NCBI GenBank assembly: GCA_910574475.1
Contig: CAJTAT010000001.1
Span: 186,001-250,000, forward strand
Direction: 5' to 3'
Source: Clostridia bacterium
GTDB lineage: Bacteria > Bacillota > Clostridia > Lachnospirales > Lachnospiraceae
Length of the DNA stretch: 64,000 bases
This document shows positions 18,521 through 26,831 of this stretch, piece after piece. Both the position numbers and the translations under genes were made by a program. Positions within the stretch are counted from its first letter, which is position 1. Each line of letters begins with the position of its first letter. A model generated the notes under the pieces. That model worked only from the letters and a program-made list of their open reading frames with translations, did not search any database and had not been told where the DNA came from.

Positions 18521-18570
18521 AGTATAGAACAAACGTTTGTATTTGTCAATAGTTTTTAGAACAAACGTTC
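18521..18570 (-). promoter_or_regulatory. Sigma-factor promoter with two LexA/DinR boxes
   Basis: Minus-strand TTGACA (18544-18549), 17-nt spacer, TATACT (18521-18526). Two copies of GAACAAACGTTY are seen: GAACAAACGTTT at 18527-18538, filling the promoter spacer, and GAACAAACGTTC at 18559-18570, just upstream of the -35. They fit the Gram-positive LexA consensus GAAC-N4-GTTC, the second one perfectly. Direct repetition of AGAACAAACGTTYGT also fits. This implies repression by LexA and release on DNA damage. Confidence 0.75.
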
Positions 18571-18667
18571 GTTTTTGTTCTGCAAATGGAGAAGTATATA
18601 GTATAACCGCCACATTATGACACTGACAATCATAAAAATTTATGAATAGGAGGCAATCAAACAGCAA

Positions 18668-18874
18668 ATGACAAAAACAATGAGCAGAACAAGAAAACAG
18701 GAAGGCGCAGACCATACAAAATTTGGAGGTATTATCTATGTTTCAGACTTCAACACAGATATCAGAGGAAAAGATTCCAAAAATGGTTCCGCCATAGCCA
18801 ATCGCATTGCAAATGATTTCAGATTTGATGAACAGTGTAGAAAAAACACCGAATATTGGAGGAACGTAATTTGA
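18668..18874 (+). CDS. Small protein at the head of the polymerase operon
   Basis: 68 residues starting MTKTMSRTRKQEGADHTKFG, no recognised domain. AGGAGG lies about 12 nt before the ATG. Its TGA stop overlaps the TTG start of the RNA polymerase gene (TTGA at 18871-18874), so the two are translationally coupled. Divergent from the sigma factor across the LexA-box region. Function unknown. Confidence 0.6.
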   Translation: MTKTMSRTRKQEGADHTKFGGIIYVSDFNTDIRGKDSKNGSAIANRIANDFRFDEQCRKNTEYWRNVI

Positions 18875-20703
18875 GCAAAAACAGAAATTGCATTTACATC
18901 CCAAGTATCGACGGAAAGGACTTATATCTGACGAACACTTACAAAGATCAAAGCAAAAATGAAACAGGATACAGGCTTGTCACCAAAGATGGCCATATCA
19001 ATTATAACCGCTTTATCAATTCTTTTGATTTCAGCCTGGATCGTGAAAAAATCCGGGAAATGGCAAAGGAGGTTTACGGTAAAAAAGATACCTTTTCTTT
19101 TCTGTACAATGGCAAGGAATACAGTGATAAGATTATCAATGTTACTTTCAAGTATAGCAGCAAGGATTTCAATCAGATAAAAAAGAATACTTATGTGATG
19201 GCTGGATACCAATTAGATGAGCTGCGCTTTCAGGATCATATCGCCACAGAGGATGGCATAATTGTGGGTATTGTCACTTCTGTTCCTACAAATGAAAAAA
19301 TTCCCTTGGAATTGCCGGAAGGCTTTGACTATGCAGAAGATGAAAATGGAAATTACGTCTATTCTCTTAAAACAATTGGCGTGGCTCAGTCGCGAAAGGA
19401 ATTGCGTGATTATCTATACCAGAATGGATTTAACTGCAATGGAAATCATTATGTCCGGTTCAAGCGCACATCAGGGTCTGCCAGAGTTGGAAAGTGTCTG
19501 TTTATCGAAGAAAGACTCTATCCCAAAATTCATGAATGGGAAATGTGCGGATTAGCCATAAGCGAGGGGTGCGCCGTAGATCTGGCTGCATTGGAGTCCT
19601 ATATCTCTCTTCCAACCAGCAGCGCCATCGATACGCTACAGATTGATCCAAAAAGTATCCTGATTATTCCTGATTGTGAAAGCAAATTTAAAGAAGATTC
19701 TATCGTTGTTGAAATGGATTCGGACAAACGTGTTGTTTCTAGAGAAGGGGCGGCGGAAGTATCCAATTCTATTTTTGACGGACAATCTTTAATCGATAAA
19801 AGCATTATGGGAAATTATGATTGTTTTGGCATGGTTTTATTGAGAAACCGATTTTTTAAATCCTGTTGCTTCAATACAAATATACAGCAATGGTTTCAGG
19901 ATCAGCATATTACGGACTTGTCACAGCTACAGAAAGATGCTGTCACTCTCGCAGAAAAAATTGAGGATATCAAACTCATAACAACGCCAAACAGTATCAA
20001 ATACGTGAAATTTGCTCCTTTGCTGCAATGGCTGAATCACATAGATCCAACTTTCAGCATTGTAAAACACGAAAAGAAAACCCATTTTTTTAATGGAAGA
20101 ATGGTTCAGACACATTATCAATTACTAAATACCCTTCAGCTTACTCCTGAAGAAGTTCACAGTTTATTAAAGCCATCTTTGGATTATGTAAACTTATTAA
20201 ACACAGATAAAGACGTATTAAAATATCAGGTAAAATGTTCCGTTCTCGATCATGAGGTCTCAAATGTTTTTAAGGATAAAAATGAGCTGATTTATACTAT
20301 GATGAAGGCGTCGGAGGATTTCTATAAAACAAAGTATTTCTATGACTTTAAAAAAGAAACGTGTAAATCCTATCTAAAGAACCTGAAAAAGGGACATATC
20401 CTGATTGACGGTAATTATTCTGTTTTATTTGGAAACCCGTATGAAATGCTGCTGCACAGTATTGGTGAATTTGATGTAGACTCAGGAGAGTCCTCTCTCC
20501 CTTCAGGTCATATTCACACCACCAGATATCCTTATGGAACGAAAATTTTAGGATGTCGCAGTCCACACATTTCTACATCAAACATTCTGATTTCTACGAA
20601 TATGAGGCATGATTTGATTGACCGGTATTTCAACCTCACGAAAGAAATTGTGTGCATGAACGCAATAGGCGAAAACACGCTGGAACGTTTAAGCGGTGCG
20701 GAT
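18871..20703 (+). CDS. Single-subunit DPBB RNA polymerase (YonO/RdRP-like), exon 1
   Basis: N-terminal 611 codons of a split gene. The TTG at 18871 is preferred over the in-frame TTG at 18856 because GGAGG (18858-18862) sits 8 nt before it and it overlaps the upstream stop as TTGA. The C-terminal part shows the order seen in RdRP/YonO polymerases: YPYGTKILGCRSPH, then about 45 residues later ENTLERLSGAD, where the catalytic D-x-D-x-D motif begins. The reading frame hits TAA at the intron border (20704). With exon 2 at 21076 the motif becomes SGADYDSDQM, like ADFDGDQM of the beta' subunit. Total length 944 residues, close to SPbeta YonO (about 905). Predicted to transcribe genes of this element. 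Confidence 0.8.
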
Positions 20704-21075
20704 TAACAACATGGTCCGCCTGATACAGTAATGTATCTGTAAAAACATTGGTGAACCTATACATGTAGGGTGTCTAATATTTTTCCATATTAGGCTAACG
20801 GCAAACGTCTAAAGAATAGAAACGTCGCTCTATTCCATGATCATGCCGTGTCAAGATTATTTAGAAATGAATAATAAGATGTAACGACTAGAGGAAAATG
20901 CCTAAGTACGTCAAACGTATAGGGCCAGACCTCGTACACATGAAGTGAAACTCTTCATGTGGAAGCGCCAGTGTACGAGATGTCCTGTGATTTTTATCAT
21001 AGCCTGTGAATGGACACAGGGTAAATGAAATAGTCTACTCCCCTTAGAAATATCGGGAAACCGAGGGTATAAAGG
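20704..21075 (+). ncRNA. Group I intron in the RNA polymerase gene
   Basis: 372 nt, no ORF. Borders obey group I rules: exon 1 ends in U (GGTGCGGAT) and the intron ends in G (ATAAAGG). P1 can form between exon GCGGAU and intron GUCCGC (20716-20721 region), with a U.G pair at the splice site. P7 is visible as ACGACTAGAGG near 20885 and ATAGTCTAC near 21033. Splicing restores GAT TAC GAC AGT GAT, the DYDSD catalytic motif. Length is a multiple of three but the intron contains stops, so unspliced RNA gives an inactive polymerase. Confidence 0.88.
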
Positions 21076-22077
21076 TACGACAGTGATCAAATGATCGTGA
21101 CAGACAATCAAATTCTGATTCAGGCAGCTTTAAAAAATTACCACGTTTTTAAAGTGCCTGCCAACAGAGTTTCCGCTAAAAAATCCCAGCGTTTTTATAC
21201 AAATTTAGATAAATCAGATTTGGATTATCGCACAAGTGAAAACAAGATAGGCGAAATCGTCAACTTATCTCAGGAATTAAATACGCTGATGTGGGATTTC
21301 ATAAATACATCGAAAAAAGATTTAAAGGATTGCTACGATGATATCCGGGAAATCTACCATGATATCTGTATCCTGAATGTCTTAAGCTGTATTGAAATTG
21401 ATAAAGCCAAAAAAGAATTTGATATCTCTTCCAGCAAAGAAATCACTGAGATAAAAGGCAAATGGGCAAGGCGCACATTGGACGACAGGGTCATCAAGCC
21501 TGCATTTCTCGGCTTCATTGCCCAGACAAAGGGCTATCGTGATCCAAAAAAGAAACAATACAATTACCATAAGACTTCTATGGATTATTTACTCAAAGAA
21601 ATCAATCGGTATCGCTCTGATAAGACAGAGGGAAAGAACTTTCTTCCTCTGTCAGAATGTTTTCGGTTTGCCGGCTTTCAGCCCAATTCTGTCAATCGAA
21701 AACAGCTCCTTAAAATCGTTAAAATGTGCGAGGCTACCATTTCTGCTATCAATGCCATATGGGTAAAAGAATCGGATTCTCCAGAAGAAAAATATTTGCT
21801 TTCCCAGAAATGTAAGGAGGAATTGGTCTTTGACATCCAAAAAATGAAGATTAACAAACATACTTTATTTACATTAATTACTTATATTGATAGGAAAAAA
21901 TATTCTCATATCTCGAAATTACTCTTCTTTGTATTATTTCATTATGAAAATACTTCCATCATGGAAATTATGTCAGAACTCCTTCCGTCCAAGTCTTATA
22001 TTCGGGAGTCCTCTGACGGAGAGCTTAATTTATATGGGATCAAATTCGCAAGGTACGGAGGAAATGCCATTGAATAA
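21076..22077 (+). CDS. Single-subunit DPBB RNA polymerase, exon 2
   Basis: 333 residues of C-terminal sequence beginning YDSDQMIVTDNQILIQAA. The first residues complete the catalytic triad of aspartates: the last D of exon 1, then D and D here. An ATG at 21091 (MIVTDN) lies in frame but has no ribosome site, so independent translation is unlikely. The rest is helical and basic (VSAKKSQRFYTNLDKSDLD, DPKKKQYNYH), consistent with the C-terminal part of a polymerase. The stop overlaps the start of the HU-like gene. Confidence 0.8.
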   Translation, partial: YDSDQMIVTDNQILIQAALKNYHVFKVPANRVSAKKSQRFYTNLDKSDLDYRTSENKIGEIVNLSQELNTLMWDFINTSKKDLKDCYDDIREIYHDICILNVLSCIEIDKAKKEFDISSSKEITEIKGKWARRTLDDRVIKPAFLGFIAQTKGYRDPKKKQYNYHKTSMDYLLKEINRYRSDKTEGKNFLPLSECFRFAGFQPNSVNRKQLLKIVKMCEATISAINAIWVKESDSPEEKYLLSQKCKEELVFDIQKMKINKHTLFTLITYIDRKKYSHISKLLFFVLFHYENTSIMEIMSELLPSKSYIRESSDGELNLYGIKFARYGGNAIE

Positions 22078-22372
22078 AAAAGATTTTATAAAGGAAGCTT
22101 CCAGGCGAACTGGAATCAGCACGTATGCCATCGACGAAGTGTACAATATTACATACGAATTAATCGTAGAAAAGCTGATCCACAATGAAACCATTGAGCT
22201 TCCCAAAATAGGATGCTTTTCCCTTACAGAAAAAAATGCCAAAGGCCTCCTATGTGGAGATCAGAGGAATATGGAGAGGAAATGTACCTATCCCTTATTT
22301 AAAATCAATGAAAGCCTGAAAAAACGGATCAAAAATAGAAGTACTTACCAAAAAATCCCCGAAAAGTTATGA
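22064..22372 (+). CDS. HU/IHF-family DNA-binding protein
   Basis: About 100 residues. The frame opens MPLNKKDFIKEASRRTGIST; the TTG at 22070 (MNKKDF) has the better distance from GGAGG, the ATG at 22064 is close to it. The HU pattern is clear: KKDFIKEASRRTGIS..AI..V.., and IELPKIGCFSLTEKNAK in place of the usual beta-arm start. The arm appears short and unlike canonical HU. It overlaps the polymerase 3' end by about 14 nt and may help DNA architecture or transcription of the element. Confidence 0.78.
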   Translation: MPLNKKDFIKEASRRTGISTYAIDEVYNITYELIVEKLIHNETIELPKIGCFSLTEKNAKGLLCGDQRNMERKCTYPLFKINESLKKRIKNRSTYQKIPEKL

Positions 22373-22400
22373 AACGCATTTTTCGTCCGTCCTCTTTTGA

Positions 22401-22522
22401 GGCGGAAGTTCCCAAAAGTTCAGTCGGAACATCCGCCAAAAACGGCAGTTTCAAAAATAAGGGAGCCATAGGAAGAACATTCTTATACAGGTGGCGGTGC
22501 TGCTATTCTGGCAGTATCGCCA
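22401..22522 (+). promoter_or_regulatory. Structured leader between early genes and tail genes
   Basis: The 176-nt gap between the HU-like gene and the tail module holds two hairpins. At 22401-22437, GGCGGA-a-GTTCC pairs with GGAAC-a-TCCGCC. At 22492-22522, TGGCGGTGCTGC pairs over 12 bp with GCAGTATCGCCA (two G.U pairs), followed by TTTGTCTCTTTT. The second resembles an intrinsic terminator or attenuator in front of the late genes. No clear sigma-A promoter was seen here. Confidence 0.45.
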
Positions 22523-22548
22523 TTTGTCTCTTTTCATGGAGGTGAGCT

Positions 22549-23067
22549 ATGTCAAATTTATACACTGCGTCTAATTATAAAAATACGATTATAAATCTTT
22601 TCCTTACGAATAAAGAGTTTATGGCCCTTTTGGGTTCTGAAGAGCAGGGACAAATCTTTGATTATCCTTTTGCAGATGAAACAACTTCCCAGGAAAAGAC
22701 CTTTGTGGTCGTAGAGACTGATATCGAGTCAATACGCCAAGAGCTATTTATTGATTTTAATTTGTATGTCTATGTCTTTACTTCCAAAAATCTTGTGCGG
22801 ATCACAGAGGATACCATTCCCTCCCAAATAGATGTGGAAAGAATGGGATACAACGTGGGACAATACGGAAATCGCGTTGACCTGTTATGCGACGTGGCAG
22901 ACAGGATTTTAAATGGAACTACAGACTTAAAAGGCATCGGCAATGTAAAACCTGCGGAAAAAGATTTTATAACATTATATGCCCCCAACCATAACTATTA
23001 TGGAAAACGTTTGAAATATCAAATTTCTAATTACAGTGAATGGAAGGAACCGTATGGAAGTGAATAG
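22549..23067 (+). CDS. Phage tail completion/terminator-like protein
   Basis: 172 residues, start with GGAGGTGAGCT upstream. Composition and place (immediately before the tail tube cluster) suggest a tail terminator or head-tail joining protein, similar in size to siphophage examples. No diagnostic motif. The stop overlaps the start of the next gene by 14 nt, showing tight coupling. First gene of the tail module. Confidence 0.45.
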   Translation: MSNLYTASNYKNTIINLFLTNKEFMALLGSEEQGQIFDYPFADETTSQEKTFVVVETDIESIRQELFIDFNLYVYVFTSKNLVRITEDTIPSQIDVERMGYNVGQYGNRVDLLCDVADRILNGTTDLKGIGNVKPAEKDFITLYAPNHNYYGKRLKYQISNYSEWKEPYGSE

Positions 23068-23827
23068 GCAGTCACTGTTTCCTTTTTTAATCTTCAATAG
23101 GGAAATCAAGTACAACGAATCAATCACATTATATCCTATTAAAATGAAAGATATCATTCTCTTTCAACAATACCAGTCAGCGTTAACTTTGCGTAAGGAT
23201 TCCATTTTCTGCGAGAAAGCATTAATTAAAATGGAGTATTTAGACTTTCTAAAATATGCCTGCAGAAATGAAGAACTGGCCCAAAGATATCATATGCCGC
23301 TTTTGTCTTATTATTATGATTTTATCATTGGAATCTTTCAATTAGCTTGTAGTGATGAGACTGAAATTAAATACAATTCTCAAAATCTCGATCTTTTCAT
23401 TAATGGTTTCCAAATCACCAACGCTGTATTTGAAGATTTAAGAAGAATCCTGATTCTTCAAAACGATATTGATTTCGATGTGGATGAATTTATCAATATG
23501 GATACAGTGAAAGCTTTGGAAAAAGCAAAAGAATTTGAAGCAAAGAAGAACAAAGAGAAATCAGATATTGAAGACTATATTGACTCTTTCATCATTCAAA
23601 TGAAAGTTCCAGAAGAATATGTCTCGAACCTGACCATACGCAAGTTTTGGCGCTATATAAAACGAATCAATAAACATGAGGAATATCAGGCCTGCCGCTC
23701 TGGAGAAATGAGTGGAATGGTGACGTTTAAGGAGCCCCTTCCACACTGGATGACAAGTATTGAAGTAACAGATAAATATGAAAACTTAAAATCAGATGCA
23801 GATAAATTAAGGAGCAAAATCGGATAA
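23054..23827 (+). CDS. Phage-associated protein of the tail module
   Basis: 257 residues from the ATG at 23054 (MEVNRQSLFPFLIF), with GGAAGGA upstream. Acidic, helical, with a charged stretch ALEKAKEFEAKKNKEKSD near the middle. It could be a tail assembly chaperone, judging from size and place between tail completion and tail tube genes, but in most siphophages that gene follows the tube. No firm assignment. Confidence 0.45.
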   Translation: MEVNRQSLFPFLIFNREIKYNESITLYPIKMKDIILFQQYQSALTLRKDSIFCEKALIKMEYLDFLKYACRNEELAQRYHMPLLSYYYDFIIGIFQLACSDETEIKYNSQNLDLFINGFQITNAVFEDLRRILILQNDIDFDVDEFINMDTVKALEKAKEFEAKKNKEKSDIEDYIDSFIIQMKVPEEYVSNLTIRKFWRYIKRINKHEEYQACRSGEMSGMVTFKEPLPHWMTSIEVTDKYENLKSDADKLRSKIG

Positions 23828-23881
23828 CGAGTTGCTTCTTTTTTTATATATGATTAATTTATTTAAGAAAGGATGAAAATC

Positions 23882-24871
23882 ATGGCAAAAAATTCAAAAG
23901 ACTTTTTAGTCTCAACCGCTGATGTTGCATTTATCGTTGACGGTATGCTGGCGTTTACAGGTACCACTTCTTTAAATGCCTCCATTGCTGTTACGATGGA
24001 AGATCAGGAAGTAACTGGTGGAAAGGGAAACAAAACTCTCTACAAGTATAAGTATGGAAGAAAGCTTGCTCCGTCTATTGAGATGGCTGAGTGGAATCTT
24101 GCATACATTGCTGCAAATGTAGGCTCTACTATCTTCCAGGGCTTAAAGGATGTCTTTGCGGTAGCAGAATGTGTAACTCTTTCCAAGGGAGTTGGCACAC
24201 TTAAGAAAACGCCTGTGGGAAAAGTATTTGTGGAAAAGGCAGATGGCTCTACCTTGGAGGTGGCGCCAGAAGGTTCCGTGATCACAGTTGGAGACGCCGA
24301 TGATACGGTACGCGTTACTTATCGGTACAGCACTACTGTAAAGCGAGTGACTGTTGACGCAGAGTCTACTCCTATGGTTGGCGAATTGATCCTCACCGCC
24401 GACAAGCACAACAACCTGAAAGGAAAAGTAGGGGAAGTACAGATCGACGTTCCTTCTTTCCAGCTTTCTGGTACTTTTGACATTGCGCTTGAGGCAAGCG
24501 GAACTACCACTACGAAACTGGACGGAAATGCACTTGCCGTAGAGGGAGCGACATGTTCGGACGGATCTGTCTATGCCTACATTACGGAGATTCCATCTGC
24601 AGAATCTGCTGTCACAGTATCCGATATTGCAGCTACACCTGCTGTCATGGAGCTGGCTGTGGATGAGACAAAGAAAATTTCCGTAATTGGAATGAAAGGC
24701 GGACTGTACAGCAATGTGGGCATTGAGATTGCCGACTGTACTGTCACATCTGAGGACTCTGCTGTCGCAACAGTCGCAAATGGGATCGTAACAGGCGTAG
24801 GCGCCGGAACCACTTATGTAAACGTGGATTACAATGGAGTAAAAGATCTGATCAAAGTGACTGTTTCTTAA
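23882..24871 (+). CDS. Major tail tube protein with C-terminal Ig-like (Big2) domain
   Basis: 329 residues from ATG 23882 (MAKNSKDFLVSTADVAFIVDG). The N-terminal two thirds are beta-rich with an ordered series of strands typical of tail tube subunits. Residues from about 255 form a bacterial Ig-like group 2 domain: MELAVDETKKISVIGMKG and SEDSAVATVANGIVTGVGAG then TYVNVDYNG. Such domains decorate the outside of siphophage tails and bind carbohydrates weakly. Likely expressed at a high level; codon usage is less AT-rich than in its neighbours. Confidence 0.8.
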   Translation: MAKNSKDFLVSTADVAFIVDGMLAFTGTTSLNASIAVTMEDQEVTGGKGNKTLYKYKYGRKLAPSIEMAEWNLAYIAANVGSTIFQGLKDVFAVAECVTLSKGVGTLKKTPVGKVFVEKADGSTLEVAPEGSVITVGDADDTVRVTYRYSTTVKRVTVDAESTPMVGELILTADKHNNLKGKVGEVQIDVPSFQLSGTFDIALEASGTTTTKLDGNALAVEGATCSDGSVYAYITEIPSAESAVTVSDIAATPAVMELAVDETKKISVIGMKGGLYSNVGIEIADCTVTSEDSAVATVANGIVTGVGAGTTYVNVDYNGVKDLIKVTVS

Positions 24872-24935
24872 TTCTGTCAGGGAGAGTAGTGATATGCTAC
24901 TCTCCTAAAACTTTTCTATGAATGGAGGTATCCCT

Positions 24936-25235
24936 ATGACAAACGCTACATTTTTAATGTTATTATCTTCTTTTTCTGTACTCAGCAGTTTGGTTACAGA
25001 AGGTGTAAAAAATTTGGCCGATAGCAAGGTAAATCTGTCTTATAATCTTGTATCTCTTATTACGGCTCTTTTCATTGGCGGAGGCGGCACAGCCATCTAT
25101 TATCAGCTCAATGCCATTTCTTTTACCGTAAATAATGTCATTTATATGATTCTTATGGGGCTGGCAAGCGGACTTGTGAGTATGGTTGGATTTGATAAGG
25201 TGAAGCAGGCCTTGGAACAAATTACAGGAAAATAA
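24936..25235 (+). CDS. Holin-like membrane protein
   Basis: 99 residues from the ATG at 24936, with GGAGG 8 nt upstream. Three hydrophobic segments (LLSSFSVLSSLV, LVSLITALFIGGGG, IYMILMGLASGLVSMVG) and a short basic tail (KVKQALEQITGK). It precedes the endolysin by 13 nt, the normal order in lysis cassettes. Forms the membrane lesion that lets the endolysin reach the wall. Confidence 0.75.
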   Translation: MTNATFLMLLSSFSVLSSLVTEGVKNLADSKVNLSYNLVSLITALFIGGGGTAIYYQLNAISFTVNNVIYMILMGLASGLVSMVGFDKVKQALEQITGK

Positions 25236-25248
25236 TAGGAGCGATTTT

Positions 25249-26127
25249 ATGGTAAAACCAATTTGTTATTTGCAAACAGATTCCCGCTGGAAAAATGCCA
25301 ACTATTCTGCAAAAGGGGAAAGGAAAACCATTGGAAGTTCTGGGTGCGGCCCCACTGCAGCAGCCATGGCCATTGCCACATTAAAAGACAAAAGCGTGAC
25401 GCCTGTCACTACTGCCGAGTGGTCCATGGCTCACGGCTACAAGGCCTTCAATCAGGGTACGTATTATACTTATTTTGTGCCGCAAATGGCTGCTTATGGA
25501 ATAACATGTAAAAAATTAAATGCTTCCAATCTATACGGCAAGTCCTCTTCCACTGCTCACACAGAAGCCCTAAACGCCTTAAAGAGGGATGACTGGGTCA
25601 TCGCCTGTATGGGGAAAGGAAATTGGACAAGTTCCGGTCACTTTATTCTGCTGTATGGATATGAGAATGGGTATGTCTACATCAACGATCCTGCGTCAAC
25701 AAAAGCATCCCGGGTAAAAAATACATGGGCATTGTTTGCGAAACAGGTAAAATATATGTGGTCCATTGCCGTTCCCGACAGTTTTAAAAAGGCTTCTTCT
25801 GCTAACCCTTCTTATACCAAAATACAATTTATCAAAGATGTACAGAAGGCAATTGGCGCAAAAGTGGATGGAATTGCAGGCACTGAAACCTTATCCAAAA
25901 CGATCACTGTGTCCCGGACTATAAACAGCAGACATCCTGTCGTAAAACCTTTACAAAAATATCTGAATGTACAAGGATATGACTGTGGAGCCGTGGATGG
26001 CATTGCTGGAGCTAAATTTGACGCCTCTTTAAAAGCCTATCAGAAGAATCTGGTTGGCATGAGATATCCTGACGGAGAAGCCACAAAATCAGGGAATACC
26101 TGGAAATGTTTACTTGGAATGAGATGA
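25249..26127 (+). CDS. Endolysin: C39-type peptidase with C-terminal peptidoglycan-binding domain
   Basis: 292 residues. The catalytic part (about 1-170) shows the papain-fold triad: GSSGCGPTAAAMA (Cys), SGHFILLYGY (His) and YINDPAS (Asp/Asn), as in C39_2 peptidase endolysins. The C-terminal part has PG_binding_1-like helices (FIKDVQKAIGAKVDGIAG and LNVQGYDCGAVDGIAG). No signal peptide, so release depends on the holin. Next gene starts 2 nt after the stop. Confidence 0.85.
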   Translation: MVKPICYLQTDSRWKNANYSAKGERKTIGSSGCGPTAAAMAIATLKDKSVTPVTTAEWSMAHGYKAFNQGTYYTYFVPQMAAYGITCKKLNASNLYGKSSSTAHTEALNALKRDDWVIACMGKGNWTSSGHFILLYGYENGYVYINDPASTKASRVKNTWALFAKQVKYMWSIAVPDSFKKASSANPSYTKIQFIKDVQKAIGAKVDGIAGTETLSKTITVSRTINSRHPVVKPLQKYLNVQGYDCGAVDGIAGAKFDASLKAYQKNLVGMRYPDGEATKSGNTWKCLLGMR

Positions 26128-26128
26128 T

Positions 26129-26713
26129 ATGGAAAAATTATTTACAGACTACTTCGCTCGTATAAGCCCTCTGGTACTCTTCGCTGCCTTTCTAATCCTT
26201 ATTTTTGTATGTTATATCCTTATGAAAAACCGCAAAGTAATCTCTGAACTATGGAATGATCTATACAACAGGAAGAAAAAGAAAGAAGAACTTCTGCAAA
26301 CAATCAAAGACAACCAGGCTAATATTAAGATCATCATGGAAAATCGCATCCATGATCGTGAACAGTCCTTTATGATACAAAAAGAGTTGACGGACGTGCA
26401 AAGCAAGCTTTCCGCGTCCTTATCAGATATATCCAGAAAAATAGATGATATGCAGCGCAATACCGACGAGCGCTTTATGGAGAGTGAGCGAAAAAACAAT
26501 AAGCGTATCCGGGCAGAGCTGAAAGACAAAATCAGTCAGTCCTACCGATATTACCATTCATTTGGGAAAATCAATGATATGGAGCTGGAGGCTTTGGAAG
26601 ATCTGATTGAAGAATATGAGGAGGCCGGCGGCGAGAATTCCTTTGTACATGCTGTAGTCCAGAAAGAGATGTATACCTGGGAGTTGGGGAACCCGATGGA
26701 GAATTCCTCTTAA
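26129..26713 (+). CDS. Membrane-anchored coiled-coil protein of the lysis cassette
   Basis: 194 residues. One N-terminal transmembrane helix (LVLFAAFLILIFVCYILM), then a long basic and acidic coiled coil to about residue 160. The end (DMELEALEDLIEEYEEAGG) resembles the C-terminus of small phage proteins found beside lysis genes in Lachnospiraceae prophages. It may act in lysis or in membrane attachment. Function not established. Confidence 0.55.
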   Translation: MEKLFTDYFARISPLVLFAAFLILIFVCYILMKNRKVISELWNDLYNRKKKKEELLQTIKDNQANIKIIMENRIHDREQSFMIQKELTDVQSKLSASLSDISRKIDDMQRNTDERFMESERKNNKRIRAELKDKISQSYRYYHSFGKINDMELEALEDLIEEYEEAGGENSFVHAVVQKEMYTWELGNPMENSS

Positions 26714-26718
26714 ACATC

Positions 26719-26829
26719 TTGTTTTTCACGAACGGATATGATATATTCATAATATAAAAAGAGCAACCGCCCACAAGGTGGGTTGACAAAATAGTAAGAT
26801 AGAAATACCACCCATCTACTCAGCCAAAG
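26719..26829 (+). ncRNA. Orphan copy of a type I antitoxin RNA, cut by the IS
   Basis: Promoter TTGTTT (26719-26724), 17 nt, TATATT (26742-26747) and the following transcribed sequence AAAAAGAGCAACCGCCCACA are nearly identical to 51652-51760. The copy stops matching at GCCAAAGT (26829), directly before the IS end. The terminator and the toxin gene on the other strand are missing here. Transcripts would read antisense into the IS. Confidence 0.65.
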
Positions 26830-26831
26830 TC

